Positions 53,048 through 62,297 of a DNA stretch of 64,000 bases are shown here, piece after piece (the first letter of the stretch is position 1; every line of letters starts with the position of its first letter). A program made the translations under genes and the position numbers. Below the pieces are notes generated by a model. That model saw nothing but the letters and a program-made list of their open reading frames with translations, ran no database searches and had not been told where the DNA came from. Source of the DNA: JBOHRE01 sp050732635 (GTDB taxonomy: Bacteria; Gemmatimonadota; Gemmatimonadetes; Longimicrobiales; RSA9); the NCBI GenBank assembly GCA_050732635.1, contig JBOHRE010000001.1, positions 1-64,000 of the forward strand, read 5' to 3'.

Positions 53048-54790
53048 ATGATCGTCGCACTCGCTTCGCTGCTCCTCCAGACCGCCGCCATGGCGGGGCC
53101 ACACGCCGACTCGCTCGTGCGCGAAGCACGCCGCTTCGAGCGCGTGTACGAGCGCAGCGTCCGTTGGCACGCCCCACTCAGCCGACGCGGCGTCGCGCGC
53201 GACGGGTGCGATGAGATCGTCGGCCGCTTCTGTTTGTTCTTCGATGGCGACGATGACGAATCCCCGATCCAGCCCGAGCCCATCGCGATCACCGGTGCTC
53301 GCCGCGCCGCCGTGAATGCGCTGCGGCGAGCCTTCGGCGCCGCACCGGAGCACTCCGCCGTGGCGGCAGCACTCGTCCGCTACCTCGTCGAGGACCAGCG
53401 CGGCGCAGAGGCCGCCGCGGCGGCCCGCGCCTACATCTGGGCCAGCGCCGACACCGCATTCGGATCGATGCTGCTCGGCTTCGCGCTGCACGCGGCGGGT
53501 GACATTGTGGCAGCCGACTCGGCGTTTACTCGTGCACTCGCGCTCATGCCACCGGACACAGTCCGGGCGATTGACGATGTGTCCTACCTGCTCGAACGTG
53601 ACGAGCGCAGCCGCTATCGCGCCCTGAGCGACGCCGATCGCGCCGCCTATGAACGGCGACTGTGGCACCTCGCCGACCCACTCCAGATGCTGCCGGGCAA
53701 CGCCGCACGCACCGAGCACTACGCGCGGGCCGTATGGATCCGCCTGCTGCCCGAGGCGCCCTGGGTGCGCGGTATGATCTCCTGGCGCGCCGATCTCGCC
53801 GAGCTCACCGTGCGCTACGGCGTGCCGATCTCCAGAGAACGCATCGCCGGCAGCTTTCGGGCCGACCTCGATCTGCTGGAACGCTACGACACGGCGCAGG
53901 TGACGCTGGTGCCGGCCGCCTTGCTTGGCGGCCAGGCGCTGAGCACGCCGGATCCCGGTGAACCGAGCCCGCTCGATCCGCCGCACCCGCGATCCGGACA
54001 GTCCCCCACCGACGTGCGTCGCCTGCTCTGGCTGCCGCACCAGCTCACTCGCTTCCCTGGTGCGCGCGGCGATCGTACCGTCGTGCGCGTCGATGCGGCG
54101 ATGGCCCTCGATTCGCTCGCGCGCGATGCCGATAGCATCCGCGTGGCCCTCTTTGTCCTCGACTCCGCCTCACTCCGCATCGTTGCCGAGTCCCAACGAG
54201 GAGTCGCAGTCCGGGCGGACACGACGGCTTTTGCCCTCGAAGCAGAGGTCGGCCCCGGGAGCTACGTCTATCGCGTCGAAGCCTTCGAGCCCGAAAGCCG
54301 CCTCGCGACTCGTGCGCTGCATTCTCTGGCGATCGTATCGCCGCTCCCGCCGATCGCGCTTTCCGATCCGCTGATCGCACGACCCTTCGCTGGCTCCGCC
54401 GTGCCTGCGCAGCGACGCGATCCAGCGTTGCGGCCGCGCGTGGAGTTGATCCTCGAAGCCGGCGCGTCGATCGGACTGTATGCCGAGCTCGTGAACCGGA
54501 GTGTACCGGCAGCCCACGCGATCGAGCTCTCCATCGCACGCGAATCGGCCCACAGCCTGCCCGGCCGCGCCGTGCGTTGGATCGGTCGAGCCCTCGGCCT
54601 GGGCGCTGCCGACGCCGCACCGATCATCCGCTGGGAGGCCGCCGTGGACCGCCCACGCATGCCGCTCGCCGTGGATCTGGCCTTGCGCGATCTGGACGCC
54701 GGCCTCTACCGCATCACCCTGCGCGTCGGCGACGGGACGAGCACGCTGGCCGAAACCTCGCGCATCGTTCGCATTGCGCAACGGCGCTGA
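53048..54790 (+). CDS. exported protein with a GWxTD-like region
   Basis: A 580-residue exported protein (signal LASLLLQTAAMAG). Residues of about 90-190 look like TPR helices (AVAAALVRYLVEDQRGAEAAAAARAYIWASAD). The block RAAYERRLWHLADPLQMLPGN ... EAPWVRGMISWRADLAELTVRYGVPISRE resembles the GWxTD domain seen in Gemmatimonadota and related phyla, though the exact GWxTD letters are not kept. A beta-rich C-terminal half follows. The function of this family is not known. It lies 18 nt after tamB and is likely part of that operon. Confidence 0.6.
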   Translation: MIVALASLLLQTAAMAGPHADSLVREARRFERVYERSVRWHAPLSRRGVARDGCDEIVGRFCLFFDGDDDESPIQPEPIAITGARRAAVNALRRAFGAAPEHSAVAAALVRYLVEDQRGAEAAAAARAYIWASADTAFGSMLLGFALHAAGDIVAADSAFTRALALMPPDTVRAIDDVSYLLERDERSRYRALSDADRAAYERRLWHLADPLQMLPGNAARTEHYARAVWIRLLPEAPWVRGMISWRADLAELTVRYGVPISRERIAGSFRADLDLLERYDTAQVTLVPAALLGGQALSTPDPGEPSPLDPPHPRSGQSPTDVRRLLWLPHQLTRFPGARGDRTVVRVDAAMALDSLARDADSIRVALFVLDSASLRIVAESQRGVAVRADTTAFALEAEVGPGSYVYRVEAFEPESRLATRALHSLAIVSPLPPIALSDPLIARPFAGSAVPAQRRDPALRPRVELILEAGASIGLYAELVNRSVPAAHAIELSIARESAHSLPGRAVRWIGRALGLGAADAAPIIRWEAAVDRPRMPLAVDLALRDLDAGLYRITLRVGDGTSTLAETSRIVRIAQRR

Positions 54791-54803
54791 ACCGATCCCT
54801 CGA

Positions 54804-55598
54804 TCAGCGTCCGAGGTGCAGCGTGAAGCCAGCAACCAACCTGACGATGTTGGTATACGCCATCGGCTCGAGCCGGGTCGGGTCGGTGCTCGGCCGCATG
54901 CCTGTGAGCTGCACCACGATGAGGTCCGACTCGATCGTCTCATCGGCGACCGGCCGGAGCGGTGTCCTCGACAGGTGGTCGCTCAGCTCGAAGAAGAGCG
55001 ATACGCCCGCTGCCTCGAGCGGAACCGTCGCGCCGACACCGAACACGGCCGCCGGTTCCGTCTGCCGGCCTTGCTCGAGCCCGCCGCGCCCGCCGTTCTG
55101 CGGCTGCGGTGCATTCCCGAACGAATAGGACGCCACGCCTGCGCCCAGGAGCGCATAGGCGCGAACGCGGCTCCGTTGCAGTGGCAGGCTGAAGACGGCC
55201 GCGAGGTCGGCCACCACGATGTCGAGATCGTTGAACGCGCCGGCCGAGGCATGGTGATCCGAGCCGTCGATCTCGCGCCAGTCGGCCGGATCCATGCGCA
55301 CTTCGAGGCGGGATGGCGCATAGCCGAGCTGAACGCGCGCGCCCCAGGCCTCGTTCAGCCAGAATGCTGCGGCACCGCCGAAGACCGCCGTGGCCTCAGC
55401 GGCCAGCCTGCCACCGTAACGGCGTGCATCCGGCGCTGCCGCATCGGACCCGGCCGGCAGGATCCAGACGCCCTGGAAGCCACTCGACAGCAGCCCGCCG
55501 GAATACAGGGTGAGCGCAGGCGCCGGCCGTTGGGCCGCCAACGGACCGGCCACCAGAGCACTGCCCAGCAGCCAGGCGATCGCCAGCCTGCTCATCAT
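54804..55598 (-). CDS. small outer-membrane beta-barrel protein
   Basis: A 264-residue protein with a signal peptide (RLAIAWLLGSALVAGPLAAQ) and alternating amphipathic strands throughout (WGARVQLGYAPSRLEVRMD, RVRAYALLGAGVASYSFG, AVFGVGATVPLEAAGVSLFFEL, VRLVAGFTLHLGR), ending in a strand-like C-terminus. It resembles an 8-stranded OmpA/OmpX-like barrel. ATGATG at 55598/55595 has AGAGAGG upstream. It is convergent with the GWxTD-like gene (13 nt between stops) and divergent from the glycosylase. The specific role is not known. Confidence 0.7.
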   Translation of the reverse strand: MMSRLAIAWLLGSALVAGPLAAQRPAPALTLYSGGLLSSGFQGVWILPAGSDAAAPDARRYGGRLAAEATAVFGGAAAFWLNEAWGARVQLGYAPSRLEVRMDPADWREIDGSDHHASAGAFNDLDIVVADLAAVFSLPLQRSRVRAYALLGAGVASYSFGNAPQPQNGGRGGLEQGRQTEPAAVFGVGATVPLEAAGVSLFFELSDHLSRTPLRPVADETIESDLIVVQLTGMRPSTDPTRLEPMAYTNIVRLVAGFTLHLGR

Positions 55599-55659
55599 GA
55601 CGGCCTCTCTTTCGCAGAGGCAGCCCAGCGCAATTGACGTTCCAGCCACCGACGGAGCG

Positions 55660-56316
55660 ATGCCCGTGGCGAAGCCTGTACCAAACGAGCGCGACTGCTG
55701 GCGTGGCCGGGACTCCACGGCACCCTACGTCCCGGGGATACCGGAGTCGGTCCCACGGGTGCGCTCGCTGCCTGCGTTGTTCGCGGAGATGGCCTGCTGC
55801 ACGCGGTGTGAGCTGGCACGCGGCCGCACTCGGGTCGTGCCTGGCGTCGGGCCCGTCCCGGCCGATCTCATGTTGATCGGCGAGGCTCCCGGCGCCCGCG
55901 AGGACCGCGAGGGTCAGCCGTTCGTCGGAGCCGCGGGGCGTTTGCTCGACGGATTGTTGGAACACGCCGGCCTCGAGCGCCCCGACGTCTTCATCACCAA
56001 CATCGTCGCCTGCCGTCCTCCGGGTAACCGGACGCCTCGCGCGAAGGAGGCGGCCGCCCATGCGCCCTGGCTGGAGGCGCAGATTCGCCTGGTAAGACCG
56101 CGCGCCCTATGCGCGCTGGGCCGCATCGCGCTGACCTATTTCCTGCCGAAGGCGAAGATCACCGAGCTGCGAGGTCGCCCGTTGGGCATCGAACGAGACA
56201 GTGTGACGCTTCCGCTCCTCGCCACGTTCCACCCTGCCGCTGCCTTGCGCCGACGCGAGCTACTACCCTTGCTGGAGCAGGATTTCGCCGCACTCGCTGA
56301 ACTGCTGGCGCGCTGA
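55660..56316 (+). CDS. family 4 uracil-DNA glycosylase
   Basis: Iron-sulfur uracil-DNA glycosylase (Udg4) that removes uracil from DNA. Motif A is GEAPGAREDREGQPFVGAAGRLLD, with Glu/Asp for catalysis; HPAAALRR is motif B. Four cysteines for the 4Fe-4S cluster are seen at CTRCELARGR (two), IVACRPPGNRTP and RALCALG. ATG at 55660 has GGAG just before it and gives 218 residues, the family length; the in-frame ATG at 55597 is the alternative and would overlap the divergent barrel gene start. Confidence 0.93.
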   Translation: MPVAKPVPNERDCWRGRDSTAPYVPGIPESVPRVRSLPALFAEMACCTRCELARGRTRVVPGVGPVPADLMLIGEAPGAREDREGQPFVGAAGRLLDGLLEHAGLERPDVFITNIVACRPPGNRTPRAKEAAAHAPWLEAQIRLVRPRALCALGRIALTYFLPKAKITELRGRPLGIERDSVTLPLLATFHPAAALRRRELLPLLEQDFAALAELLAR

Positions 56317-56347
56317 GCGCGCCGCGACCGCAGTGCCGGCTGCGTCG

Positions 56348-57181
56348 TCAGCCTGTGGCCGTGGCCGCGGCCGGAAGCGGCCGGCGACGTGCCGCCCAGC
56401 GCCAGAGCCAGATGCCCGCGACGACCACGAGCACGCTCATGATCTGCGATGTCGACAGGCCCAGGCCGATGCGGTCGGTCTTCGCCCGGACGATCTCCAC
56501 GAAGAAGCGTAACGTTCCCGCACCGATCATGTAGAGCGCGAACAGGCGCCCGGCTGCCAGCGGCCGACTGGAGATCCGCCACAGCACGGTGAACAGCAGG
56601 AGCGCACCAGCGGCCTCGTAGAGTTGCGTCGGATGCACGGCCAGAATCGCGGAGTCCGGAACGTCCGGCGGGATGTCGGCGCCGGCCTGCCGCAGGTAGC
56701 CCGCCGTGCTGGGCGGGGCACCGTTCGGAAATGCCACGCCGACGGCGCTATCGGTTGGCAGGCCGTAGTCATCACCGACGAGGAAGCAACCGATCCGCCC
56801 GAGCGCTTGCGCCAGCGCCAGACCGGGGGCCACCGCATCGAACGCGGTCGGTCTCGACAGCTGATGTCGGCGAACCTGCCACAGGTAGGCCAGGGCCCCG
56901 CCAATGAATCCGCCGTACCATACCAGCCCGGCCCGGCTCGTCAGCTCGCCCACCGGGTCGGCGATCACGTCGGACCAGTGCAGGCCCAGGTAGTAGAGCT
57001 TCGCGCCGACCACGCCGCCCAGCGCCACCCAGCCGACACAATCCCACGCGAATTCCGCCGGCAACCCGTGCCGGCGTAGCTGAATCGAGAGCGTCCATGC
57101 GGCGGCGATGAACGCGAGGAACATCATCGCGCCGAAGCTGGTTACGGCGACGCCGCCGATCTCGAACAGAACTGGATACAC
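56348..57181 (-). CDS. lgt: prolipoprotein diacylglyceryl transferase
   Basis: Polytopic inner-membrane enzyme that transfers diacylglyceryl from phosphatidylglycerol to the lipobox Cys. Of 277 residues with about seven helices. Conserved blocks are FGAMMFLAFI, GLVWYGGFIGG, ALGRIGCFLVGDDYGLPTD, VHPTQLYEA and GTLRFFVEIVRAKTDR. The active signature has C-F-L-V-G-D-D in place of the usual N-F-x-N-x-E. It follows ccmH with one nt between, as the end of the operon. It would lipidate the lipoproteins in this window (LptC-like, TamA-like, SGNH, LemA). Confidence 0.93.
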   Translation of the reverse strand: MYPVLFEIGGVAVTSFGAMMFLAFIAAAWTLSIQLRRHGLPAEFAWDCVGWVALGGVVGAKLYYLGLHWSDVIADPVGELTSRAGLVWYGGFIGGALAYLWQVRRHQLSRPTAFDAVAPGLALAQALGRIGCFLVGDDYGLPTDSAVGVAFPNGAPPSTAGYLRQAGADIPPDVPDSAILAVHPTQLYEAAGALLLFTVLWRISSRPLAAGRLFALYMIGAGTLRFFVEIVRAKTDRIGLGLSTSQIMSVLVVVAGIWLWRWAARRRPLPAAATATG

Positions 57182-57182
57182 G

Positions 57183-57638
57183 TCAATCTCCGTGCGGGTG
57201 AGCAGCTCGACGTGCGGGGTCCGTAGTGGTTGGCCCGGTCCAACGGCGCACGGCTGCCACGATCACGACCGCGCCAAACAGCAGCGCCGCGATCGGCGCC
57301 AGGTATACCGTGAGATTGAAGCCGCGCGGCTGTGGCTCCAGCAGCACCCACTCACCGTACCTCTCGACGAAGTACGATTTCACCTCGTCCTCGCTGCGTC
57401 CGGCCGCGAGCTGATTGCGCACCACGTCGCGCATCTGCTGCGCCAGCTCGGTCGGTGAGTCCTCGATCGACAAGCCCTGGCAAACCGGGCAGCGGAGCTG
57501 CGACGCCACCTCGGCGGTGCGCGCCTCGAGGCGCCCGTTCGCGGGCGACGTCGCCCCGGCACCGCCTTGGCCTGCCACTGGCGCCGCGGCGACCGCCATG
57601 ATCATGAGCGCCGCAAGACCGAGGCGGGCGCTCCTCAC
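57183..57638 (-). CDS. ccmH: cytochrome c maturation thiol protein CcmH
   Basis: A 151-residue exported protein with signal peptide (AALMIMAVAAAPVAGQ), the redox LRCPVCQGLSIEDSPTELAQQMRD motif, a conserved VKSYFVERYGEWVLLEPQPRGFN segment and a C-terminal membrane helix. CcmH (CycL) reduces or presents the CXXCH of apocytochrome c to the haem lyase CcmF. No CcmI part is fused to it. The GTG start overlaps the ccmG stop by 4 nt (GTGA). Confidence 0.93.
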   Translation of the reverse strand: MRSARLGLAALMIMAVAAAPVAGQGGAGATSPANGRLEARTAEVASQLRCPVCQGLSIEDSPTELAQQMRDVVRNQLAAGRSEDEVKSYFVERYGEWVLLEPQPRGFNLTVYLAPIAALLFGAVVIVAAVRRWTGPTTTDPARRAAHPHGD

Positions 57639-58249
57639 CGCTGCGCCTCTGACAGTCCGCTCGCCGGCCCCGCCGGCCGGCCCCCTACGGCGTTGCGCCG
57701 TTCGACGAGCAACGAGTCCACGATGCTGACGATCAGGCGCGCACTGACCGGTCCCCACTGGTGATGTGCGACCCGGCCATCCGCGCCGATGAAGAAGGTT
57801 TCGGGTACGCCCGTCAGCCCATACTCGATCGCCGTGCGTCCACCCGGATCCAGCAGTGTGGGATACGTCTGCCCGCCCATCGCTTCGATCCACGCCCGCG
57901 CCTTCTCCGGCGTATCGTTGTACAGAATGCCATAGAAGCGAACCGGACGCTCGCGGTAGGCCAGCGCAGCATCGGACAGCGGCCGATGCTCGTAGCGGCA
58001 CTCCGCGCACCAGGACGCCCAGTAGTTGATGACCACGACGTCACCGCCGTGCCCGGCGAGCCGCACCGTATCGCCGCCGTTCCCCGATCCGCTCGGACCG
58101 GAATCCATGATCTCCAACGCGAAGGCAGGAGCTACCCGGCCCGGCAGCGTCGAGGGCACGCGTCGCGGGTCGCGCCCCATGCCGAACCACAGCAGGAGCA
58201 GCAGCGGCACCGAGACCGCCACAGCGACGACCGACCGCCCCCAGTTCAT
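57635..58249 (-). CDS. ccmG: thioredoxin-like cytochrome c maturation protein CcmG/ResA
   Basis: A 204-residue membrane-tethered thioredoxin-fold protein: N-terminal helix VVAVAVSVPLLLLLWFGMG, then VVINYWASWCAECRYEHRPL with the CXXC pair (CAEC), GILYNDTPEKARAWIEAMG and GLTGVPETFFIGADGRVAHHQWG with the conserved cis-Pro. It reduces apocytochrome thiols at the outer face of the inner membrane. ATG at 58249 overlaps the ccmF stop and its own stop overlaps ccmH. Confidence 0.94.
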   Translation of the reverse strand: MNWGRSVVAVAVSVPLLLLLWFGMGRDPRRVPSTLPGRVAPAFALEIMDSGPSGSGNGGDTVRLAGHGGDVVVINYWASWCAECRYEHRPLSDAALAYRERPVRFYGILYNDTPEKARAWIEAMGGQTYPTLLDPGGRTAIEYGLTGVPETFFIGADGRVAHHQWGPVSARLIVSIVDSLLVERRNAVGGRPAGPASGLSEAQR

Positions 58250-60270
58250 GTAGGATCTCCTGCCCCGACCGTCTCCAAGGCGGAGGGCGACACCGCCCGC
58301 GGCGTCCGCACCGCCGCCGTGCGCCGGCGTCCCGAGCCTGGCAGCGCCGCGATCAGCGCGCCCAGCGCAATGATGAACCCTCCCACCCAGATCCACGCGA
58401 CCAGCGGTTCGATCACGACCCGGATCGTGGCGCTGGAGCCGTCCCGCTCGAACGCCATGAGCGTCGTGTAAAGATCCTCGACTGCGCCGCTGCGTATCGC
58501 TGGCGTCGCGATCGGCTGATCCGACGTGGGATAGAAGTTCATCCGCGGGCTCAGCTCGCCGGTGGTCCGTCCGTCCTCCAACGTGCTCAACGACGCTCCG
58601 ACCACGAACCGCTGCGGCTCGTCGCGCGCGAACAGCCGGTCGAAGCGCAGCGTGTAGCCCTCGACCTGCATCGCTTCGCCGACAGCCAGCGTCTGCTCGC
58701 GTTCGACCCGGAACGCCGAGGATGCCGCGATCCCGACCGCCATGATCAGCACGCCGATGTGCGCGACATAGCCGCCATAGCGGCGCCGGTTCGCCGCGAC
58801 GGCTCGCGTGAGCGCGATCGGCCACGCCTCGCGCTGGGCACGACGGCGTGCTGCGGCGGCGGCGCGGAACTCCTCCAGGTTCGATACCAGTGCGAATGCA
58901 GCGAAGCCAAACGCCAGCACCGCGTAGATCGACGGCGTGCCCACGATGATCGAGATCGACACCGCCACGGCGAACGCCGCCGCCGGCGCGACGAACCGGT
59001 GGCGCAGGCTGCCGGGCGCGGCGCGTCGCCAGGGGAGCGCCGGCCCGACACCGACCAGGAACAGCAGCGCCATGATCAACGGCAGCGTCATGCGATTGAA
59101 GAATGGGGCGCCCACGCTGACCTTCACACCCCGTACCGCATCGGCAGCCAGCGGAAAGAGCGTCCCCAGCAACACCGTGAACGTGAACGCGACCAGCAGC
59201 AGGTTGTTGACCAGGAACACGGCCTCGCGCGAGGCGGGACTGTCGAGGCTGCCGGTCGTGCGTAACCGATCCGAACGGCCGGCAAGCAGAACCAGCGACC
59301 CGACCAGAGTCAGAGCGATGAACGCAAGGAAGTACATGCCGATCGTTCCCTGCGTGAACGCATGGACGGACGAGAGCACGCCGCTGCGCGTCAGAAACGT
59401 GCCGAGAATCGTCAGGAGAAACGTCGCCACGATCAACGTCAGGTTCCACACCTTCAGCATCTCACGCCGCTCCTGCACCATGGACGAGTGCAGGAATGCG
59501 GTCGCCGTCAGCCAGGGCATGAACGACGCGTTCTCGACCGGATCCCAGGCCCAGTAACCGCCCCAGCCGAGCACCTCGTACGACCACCACATGCCAAACA
59601 TGATCGCGACCGACAGGAAGCCCCAGGCCGTGACCGTCCAGCGCCGCGTCACTCGGATCCAGCGATCGTCCAGCCGCCCCGACAACAGCGCGCCGATGGC
59701 GAACGCGAACGGCACCGTCATACCCACATACCCGAGGTAGAGAAACGGTGGGTGGATCGCCATCAGGATGTGGTTCTGGAGCAGCGGGTTGGGCCCCGGT
59801 CCATCGGCCGGCACCGGCCAGACCCGGCCGAACGGGTTGGCCGGCCCGACCAGCAATAGCAGGAAGAACGCCTGCACGATCAGCAGCGCCGCCGCGGCGT
59901 ATGCGAACAGATCACTGCGCTCGCGACGGTACAGCCAGACTGCGGCCGCGGAGTAGCCGGCCAGCACCAGGCCCCAGAACAGAATCGAGCCTTCCAGCGC
60001 GCTCCACAACGAGATCACGGTGAACAGCATTGGCGTCGCCCGGCTCCCCACCTGGGCGACGTAGTCGATACTGAAGTCCCGTGCCACGAGCGCGTAAACC
60101 ATGGCAGCGTTGGCCAGTGAGAGCAGCGCGAAATTCGTGTACGTCACGAGCTTCGCGCTTTCCACAAGGTCGCGCCGGCCGGCTCGCACGCCGGCCACTA
60201 CCGCGATCGCACCATAAATGGCGAGTGCCAGTGCCACCGCCGTCGCCGAATAGCCCAGCGCCCGCGTCAT
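58246..60270 (-). CDS. ccmF: cytochrome c haem lyase subunit CcmF
   Basis: A 674-residue polytopic protein that ligates haem to apocytochrome c. The haem-binding WWD domain is visible (WWSYEVLGWGGYWAWDPVENASFMPWLTATAFLHS), preceded by ILMAIHPPFLYLGYVG and followed by FLTRSGVLSSVHAFTQG, all typical. About 14 hydrophobic segments fit. It overlaps ccmE at the start and ccmG at the end by 4 nt each. Confidence 0.96.
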   Translation of the reverse strand: MTRALGYSATAVALALAIYGAIAVVAGVRAGRRDLVESAKLVTYTNFALLSLANAAMVYALVARDFSIDYVAQVGSRATPMLFTVISLWSALEGSILFWGLVLAGYSAAAVWLYRRERSDLFAYAAAALLIVQAFFLLLLVGPANPFGRVWPVPADGPGPNPLLQNHILMAIHPPFLYLGYVGMTVPFAFAIGALLSGRLDDRWIRVTRRWTVTAWGFLSVAIMFGMWWSYEVLGWGGYWAWDPVENASFMPWLTATAFLHSSMVQERREMLKVWNLTLIVATFLLTILGTFLTRSGVLSSVHAFTQGTIGMYFLAFIALTLVGSLVLLAGRSDRLRTTGSLDSPASREAVFLVNNLLLVAFTFTVLLGTLFPLAADAVRGVKVSVGAPFFNRMTLPLIMALLFLVGVGPALPWRRAAPGSLRHRFVAPAAAFAVAVSISIIVGTPSIYAVLAFGFAAFALVSNLEEFRAAAAARRRAQREAWPIALTRAVAANRRRYGGYVAHIGVLIMAVGIAASSAFRVEREQTLAVGEAMQVEGYTLRFDRLFARDEPQRFVVGASLSTLEDGRTTGELSPRMNFYPTSDQPIATPAIRSGAVEDLYTTLMAFERDGSSATIRVVIEPLVAWIWVGGFIIALGALIAALPGSGRRRTAAVRTPRAVSPSALETVGAGDPT

Positions 60271-60740
60271 GCCTCACCATCCCGCAGCAGGCTCCGATAC
60301 AGCTCCTGCGGCTCCTGGCCTTCGTGTGGTGGGCGGTACTCGTTCGAGTGCTTCACCATCAGATTCGTAGACTCGAAGACATCAGCCCGCGTGAACCGGC
60401 CCTCGACGACCACGCCGATCCCATCACGGAACATGGCCGGAGGTGCGCCCCGCGCATGCACATCCAGCGTGCGCGTACCATCGGTGATGCGGAACTGTAG
60501 CCGCAGCGCTTCCGCATCCCAGCTCACACTTCCCGGCGCGACCTGCCCACCGAGCCGCACCGGCGTCTCGTATGCCGAGGGCCCCTTGGCGAGCAGCTCC
60601 GTAGGCGTCAGAAAGTAGACCAGATTCTCGCCGATGCCGCTATAGAGCAGGTACGCGAACGCCGCCGCGATCACCGTGATTCCGCCGGCAATCCCGAACC
60701 TTCTCGTCCCGACACGCGCGGCTGTCGGTCCAGCCATCAT
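60267..60740 (-). CDS. ccmE: haem chaperone CcmE
   Basis: Periplasmic OB-fold haem chaperone of 157 residues with an N-terminal membrane anchor (GIAGGITVIAAAFAYLLYSG). The haem-linking His is in LMVKHSNEYRPP, corresponding to the HxxxY motif (HDENY in E. coli), which makes this the His type. VRLGGQVAPGSVSWD and VVVEGRFTRADVFEST are usual strands. The start ATG overlaps the stop of ccmD. Confidence 0.95.
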   Translation of the reverse strand: MMAGPTAARVGTRRFGIAGGITVIAAAFAYLLYSGIGENLVYFLTPTELLAKGPSAYETPVRLGGQVAPGSVSWDAEALRLQFRITDGTRTLDVHARGAPPAMFRDGIGVVVEGRFTRADVFESTNLMVKHSNEYRPPHEGQEPQELYRSLLRDGEA

Positions 60741-60877
60741 TTACCCGGTCGCCCTTCGTCGAAGGTTCGCAATTCGGCCGCCACGCGCCGTGCCCGCACT
60801 GCGAGGTATACGCCATACGCGACCAGGACGATCCACGTCACGCTGTAGGCGGCGACGACGAACCCCCACTCAGACAC
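60737..60877 (-). CDS. ccmD: small haem exporter subunit CcmD
   Basis: A 46-residue protein found by translating the gap between ccmC and ccmE on the minus strand. It starts with GTG at 60877 and reads VSEWGFVVAAYSVTWIVLV, then a short basic stretch (RARRVAAELRTFDE). One membrane helix followed by charged residues is the CcmD pattern; CcmD helps release holo-CcmE from CcmABC. The start overlaps the ccmC stop and its TGA overlaps the ccmE ATG, which supports it as real. Confidence 0.85.
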   Translation of the reverse strand: MSEWGFVVAAYSVTWIVLVAYGVYLAVRARRVAAELRTFDEGRPGK

Positions 60878-61583
60878 CGGCCCCCTCCTCGCTCAGCGCC
60901 CGCTCCTCCTCGTACTGTTCCACGACGCGCTCAAGCCGCGCAATCTGATAGCGTCGACCGATGAAGTAGATCAGCACCAGAACGAATGCGAGCCCGTTCG
61001 CGTCCAGTGCCGTCACGTATTCCGTAGCCACCGTGCTCGGACTCGATTGCACCTGGTGAATCGTTCGCCACCACTGCACGGAATAGTACACGATGATGAC
61101 GTTGAGGAAACCGAGGATGCCCACGGCGGCGCTCCACGTCGCTCGCCGCTCAGCGTCGTCCACGAAGGAGCGCAGCGCCAGGTAACCTGCGAAAACCAGC
61201 AGCAGCACCGCAGTGGTCGTGAGGCGCGGGTCCCAGGTCCACCAGACCCCCCACGTCGGGCGCGCCCAGATCGAGCCAAGCGCCAGCGTCAGCGCGGTCA
61301 GCACAGTGCCGCTTTCCGCGGCGGCCGCTGCCAGCAGGTCGTAGTTGCTCCGCCGCCGCCACAGGAATGCTACGCTCATCACGAAGACGATGCCGAACGC
61401 GAGGAACGCACTCCATGCCGCAGGCACATGGACGTACATGATCTTCTGCAGGTGCCCCATGTCGCGCTCCGGCGGCGACTGCGTCAGGCCGAACAGCTGC
61501 GCCCCGACCAGCGCGAACAGCGCCAGCCCGCCGCAGATCCGTAGCCAACGCGACTCGCTCATCACCCCCGAACGTCGATTCAT
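60870..61583 (-). CDS. ccmC: haem exporter/handling protein CcmC
   Basis: A 237-residue membrane protein with six hydrophobic segments. The tryptophan-rich haem site is TWGVWWTWDPRLTTTAVLLL (WWD domain), with His residues in YVHVPAAWSAFLAFG before it. CcmC places haem on CcmE. A start at 61562 (MSESRW) is an alternative. It is directly after ccmB (adjacent coordinates) and its stop overlaps ccmD. Confidence 0.95.
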   Translation of the reverse strand: MNRRSGVMSESRWLRICGGLALFALVGAQLFGLTQSPPERDMGHLQKIMYVHVPAAWSAFLAFGIVFVMSVAFLWRRRSNYDLLAAAAAESGTVLTALTLALGSIWARPTWGVWWTWDPRLTTTAVLLLVFAGYLALRSFVDDAERRATWSAAVGILGFLNVIIVYYSVQWWRTIHQVQSSPSTVATEYVTALDANGLAFVLVLIYFIGRRYQIARLERVVEQYEEERALSEEGAGV

Positions 61584-62297
61584 CTAGGCCTCGATCACTG
61601 CGTCGAAGAGCAGAAAGCTGCCTGCCAGACAGATCACATCGAATGCGGCCAGCACGCGCAGCCAGACGCGGCTGTCGCCCATGACATCCCCGGCCAGCAG
61701 TGCCGAGGTGGCTTCGACCGAGGCGATCAGTACGGGTACGAGCACCGGGAACAGAAGCAGCGGCAGCAGCACCTCCCGCGCCCGGACCTGGCTCGCGATC
61801 GCGGCGTAAAAGGTTCCCAGCGTCACGAAGCCGATCGTGCCCAGCGCCAGCACGGCCAGCAGACCCGGTAACGGCCGGATCAGCGGTAGATCGAACAGCA
61901 CGCCGGCGACCGGCACGACCAGGACTTCGATCAACGCGACGAAAGCCAGGTTTGCCAGGAGCTTGCCGGCGAACAGCGATCGTCGCCCACCAGGGTACGA
62001 CAGCAGGGTGTCCAGCGCGCCGTTTTCCAGCTCGAGTTGATAGGAGCGGTTGAATGCCAGCACCCCACTGAATAGCACGGTCAGCCAGAGCACGCCGGCA
62101 GCGGCAGCTCTCAGGGCCTCCACATCCGGTCCGAGCGCGAAGCCGAAAAGCAGCAGCATGAGGACCGCAAGCGCGACAACCGCATTGAAATTCGCCTTGC
62201 TGCGCCCTTCGCTGACGAGGTCCTTCCACGCGACGGCGAGCATCCGTTCGCTCGCCGCCCGCAAGCCTTGCCTCGCCGCCGGGGTCGCGGCCGTCAT
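61584..62297 (-). CDS. ccmB: haem exporter ABC permease CcmB
   Basis: A 237-residue membrane permease with six hydrophobic segments. It starts with a cytoplasmic stretch (SERMLAVAWKDLVSEGRSKANFN), then ALAVLMLLLFGFALGP, and carries RSYQLELENGALDTLLSYPGGRRSLFAGKLLAN and REVLLPLLLFPVLVPVLIASV, all CcmB features. It pairs with the ATPase CcmA. It overlaps ccmA by 4 nt and touches ccmC. Confidence 0.95.
   Translation of the reverse strand: MTAATPAARQGLRAASERMLAVAWKDLVSEGRSKANFNAVVALAVLMLLLFGFALGPDVEALRAAAAGVLWLTVLFSGVLAFNRSYQLELENGALDTLLSYPGGRRSLFAGKLLANLAFVALIEVLVVPVAGVLFDLPLIRPLPGLLAVLALGTIGFVTLGTFYAAIASQVRAREVLLPLLLFPVLVPVLIASVEATSALLAGDVMGDSRVWLRVLAAFDVICLAGSFLLFDAVIEA

Noticed and set aside
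52238..54040. Minus-strand open frame of 600 codons opposite the tamB end
   Set aside because: His/Arg/Gly-rich shadow frame, crossing a gene junction, no family features.
58250..59449. N-terminal extension of the ccmG frame opposite ccmF
   Set aside because: It is an alternate frame of ccmF; the real CcmG begins at 58249 with its membrane anchor.
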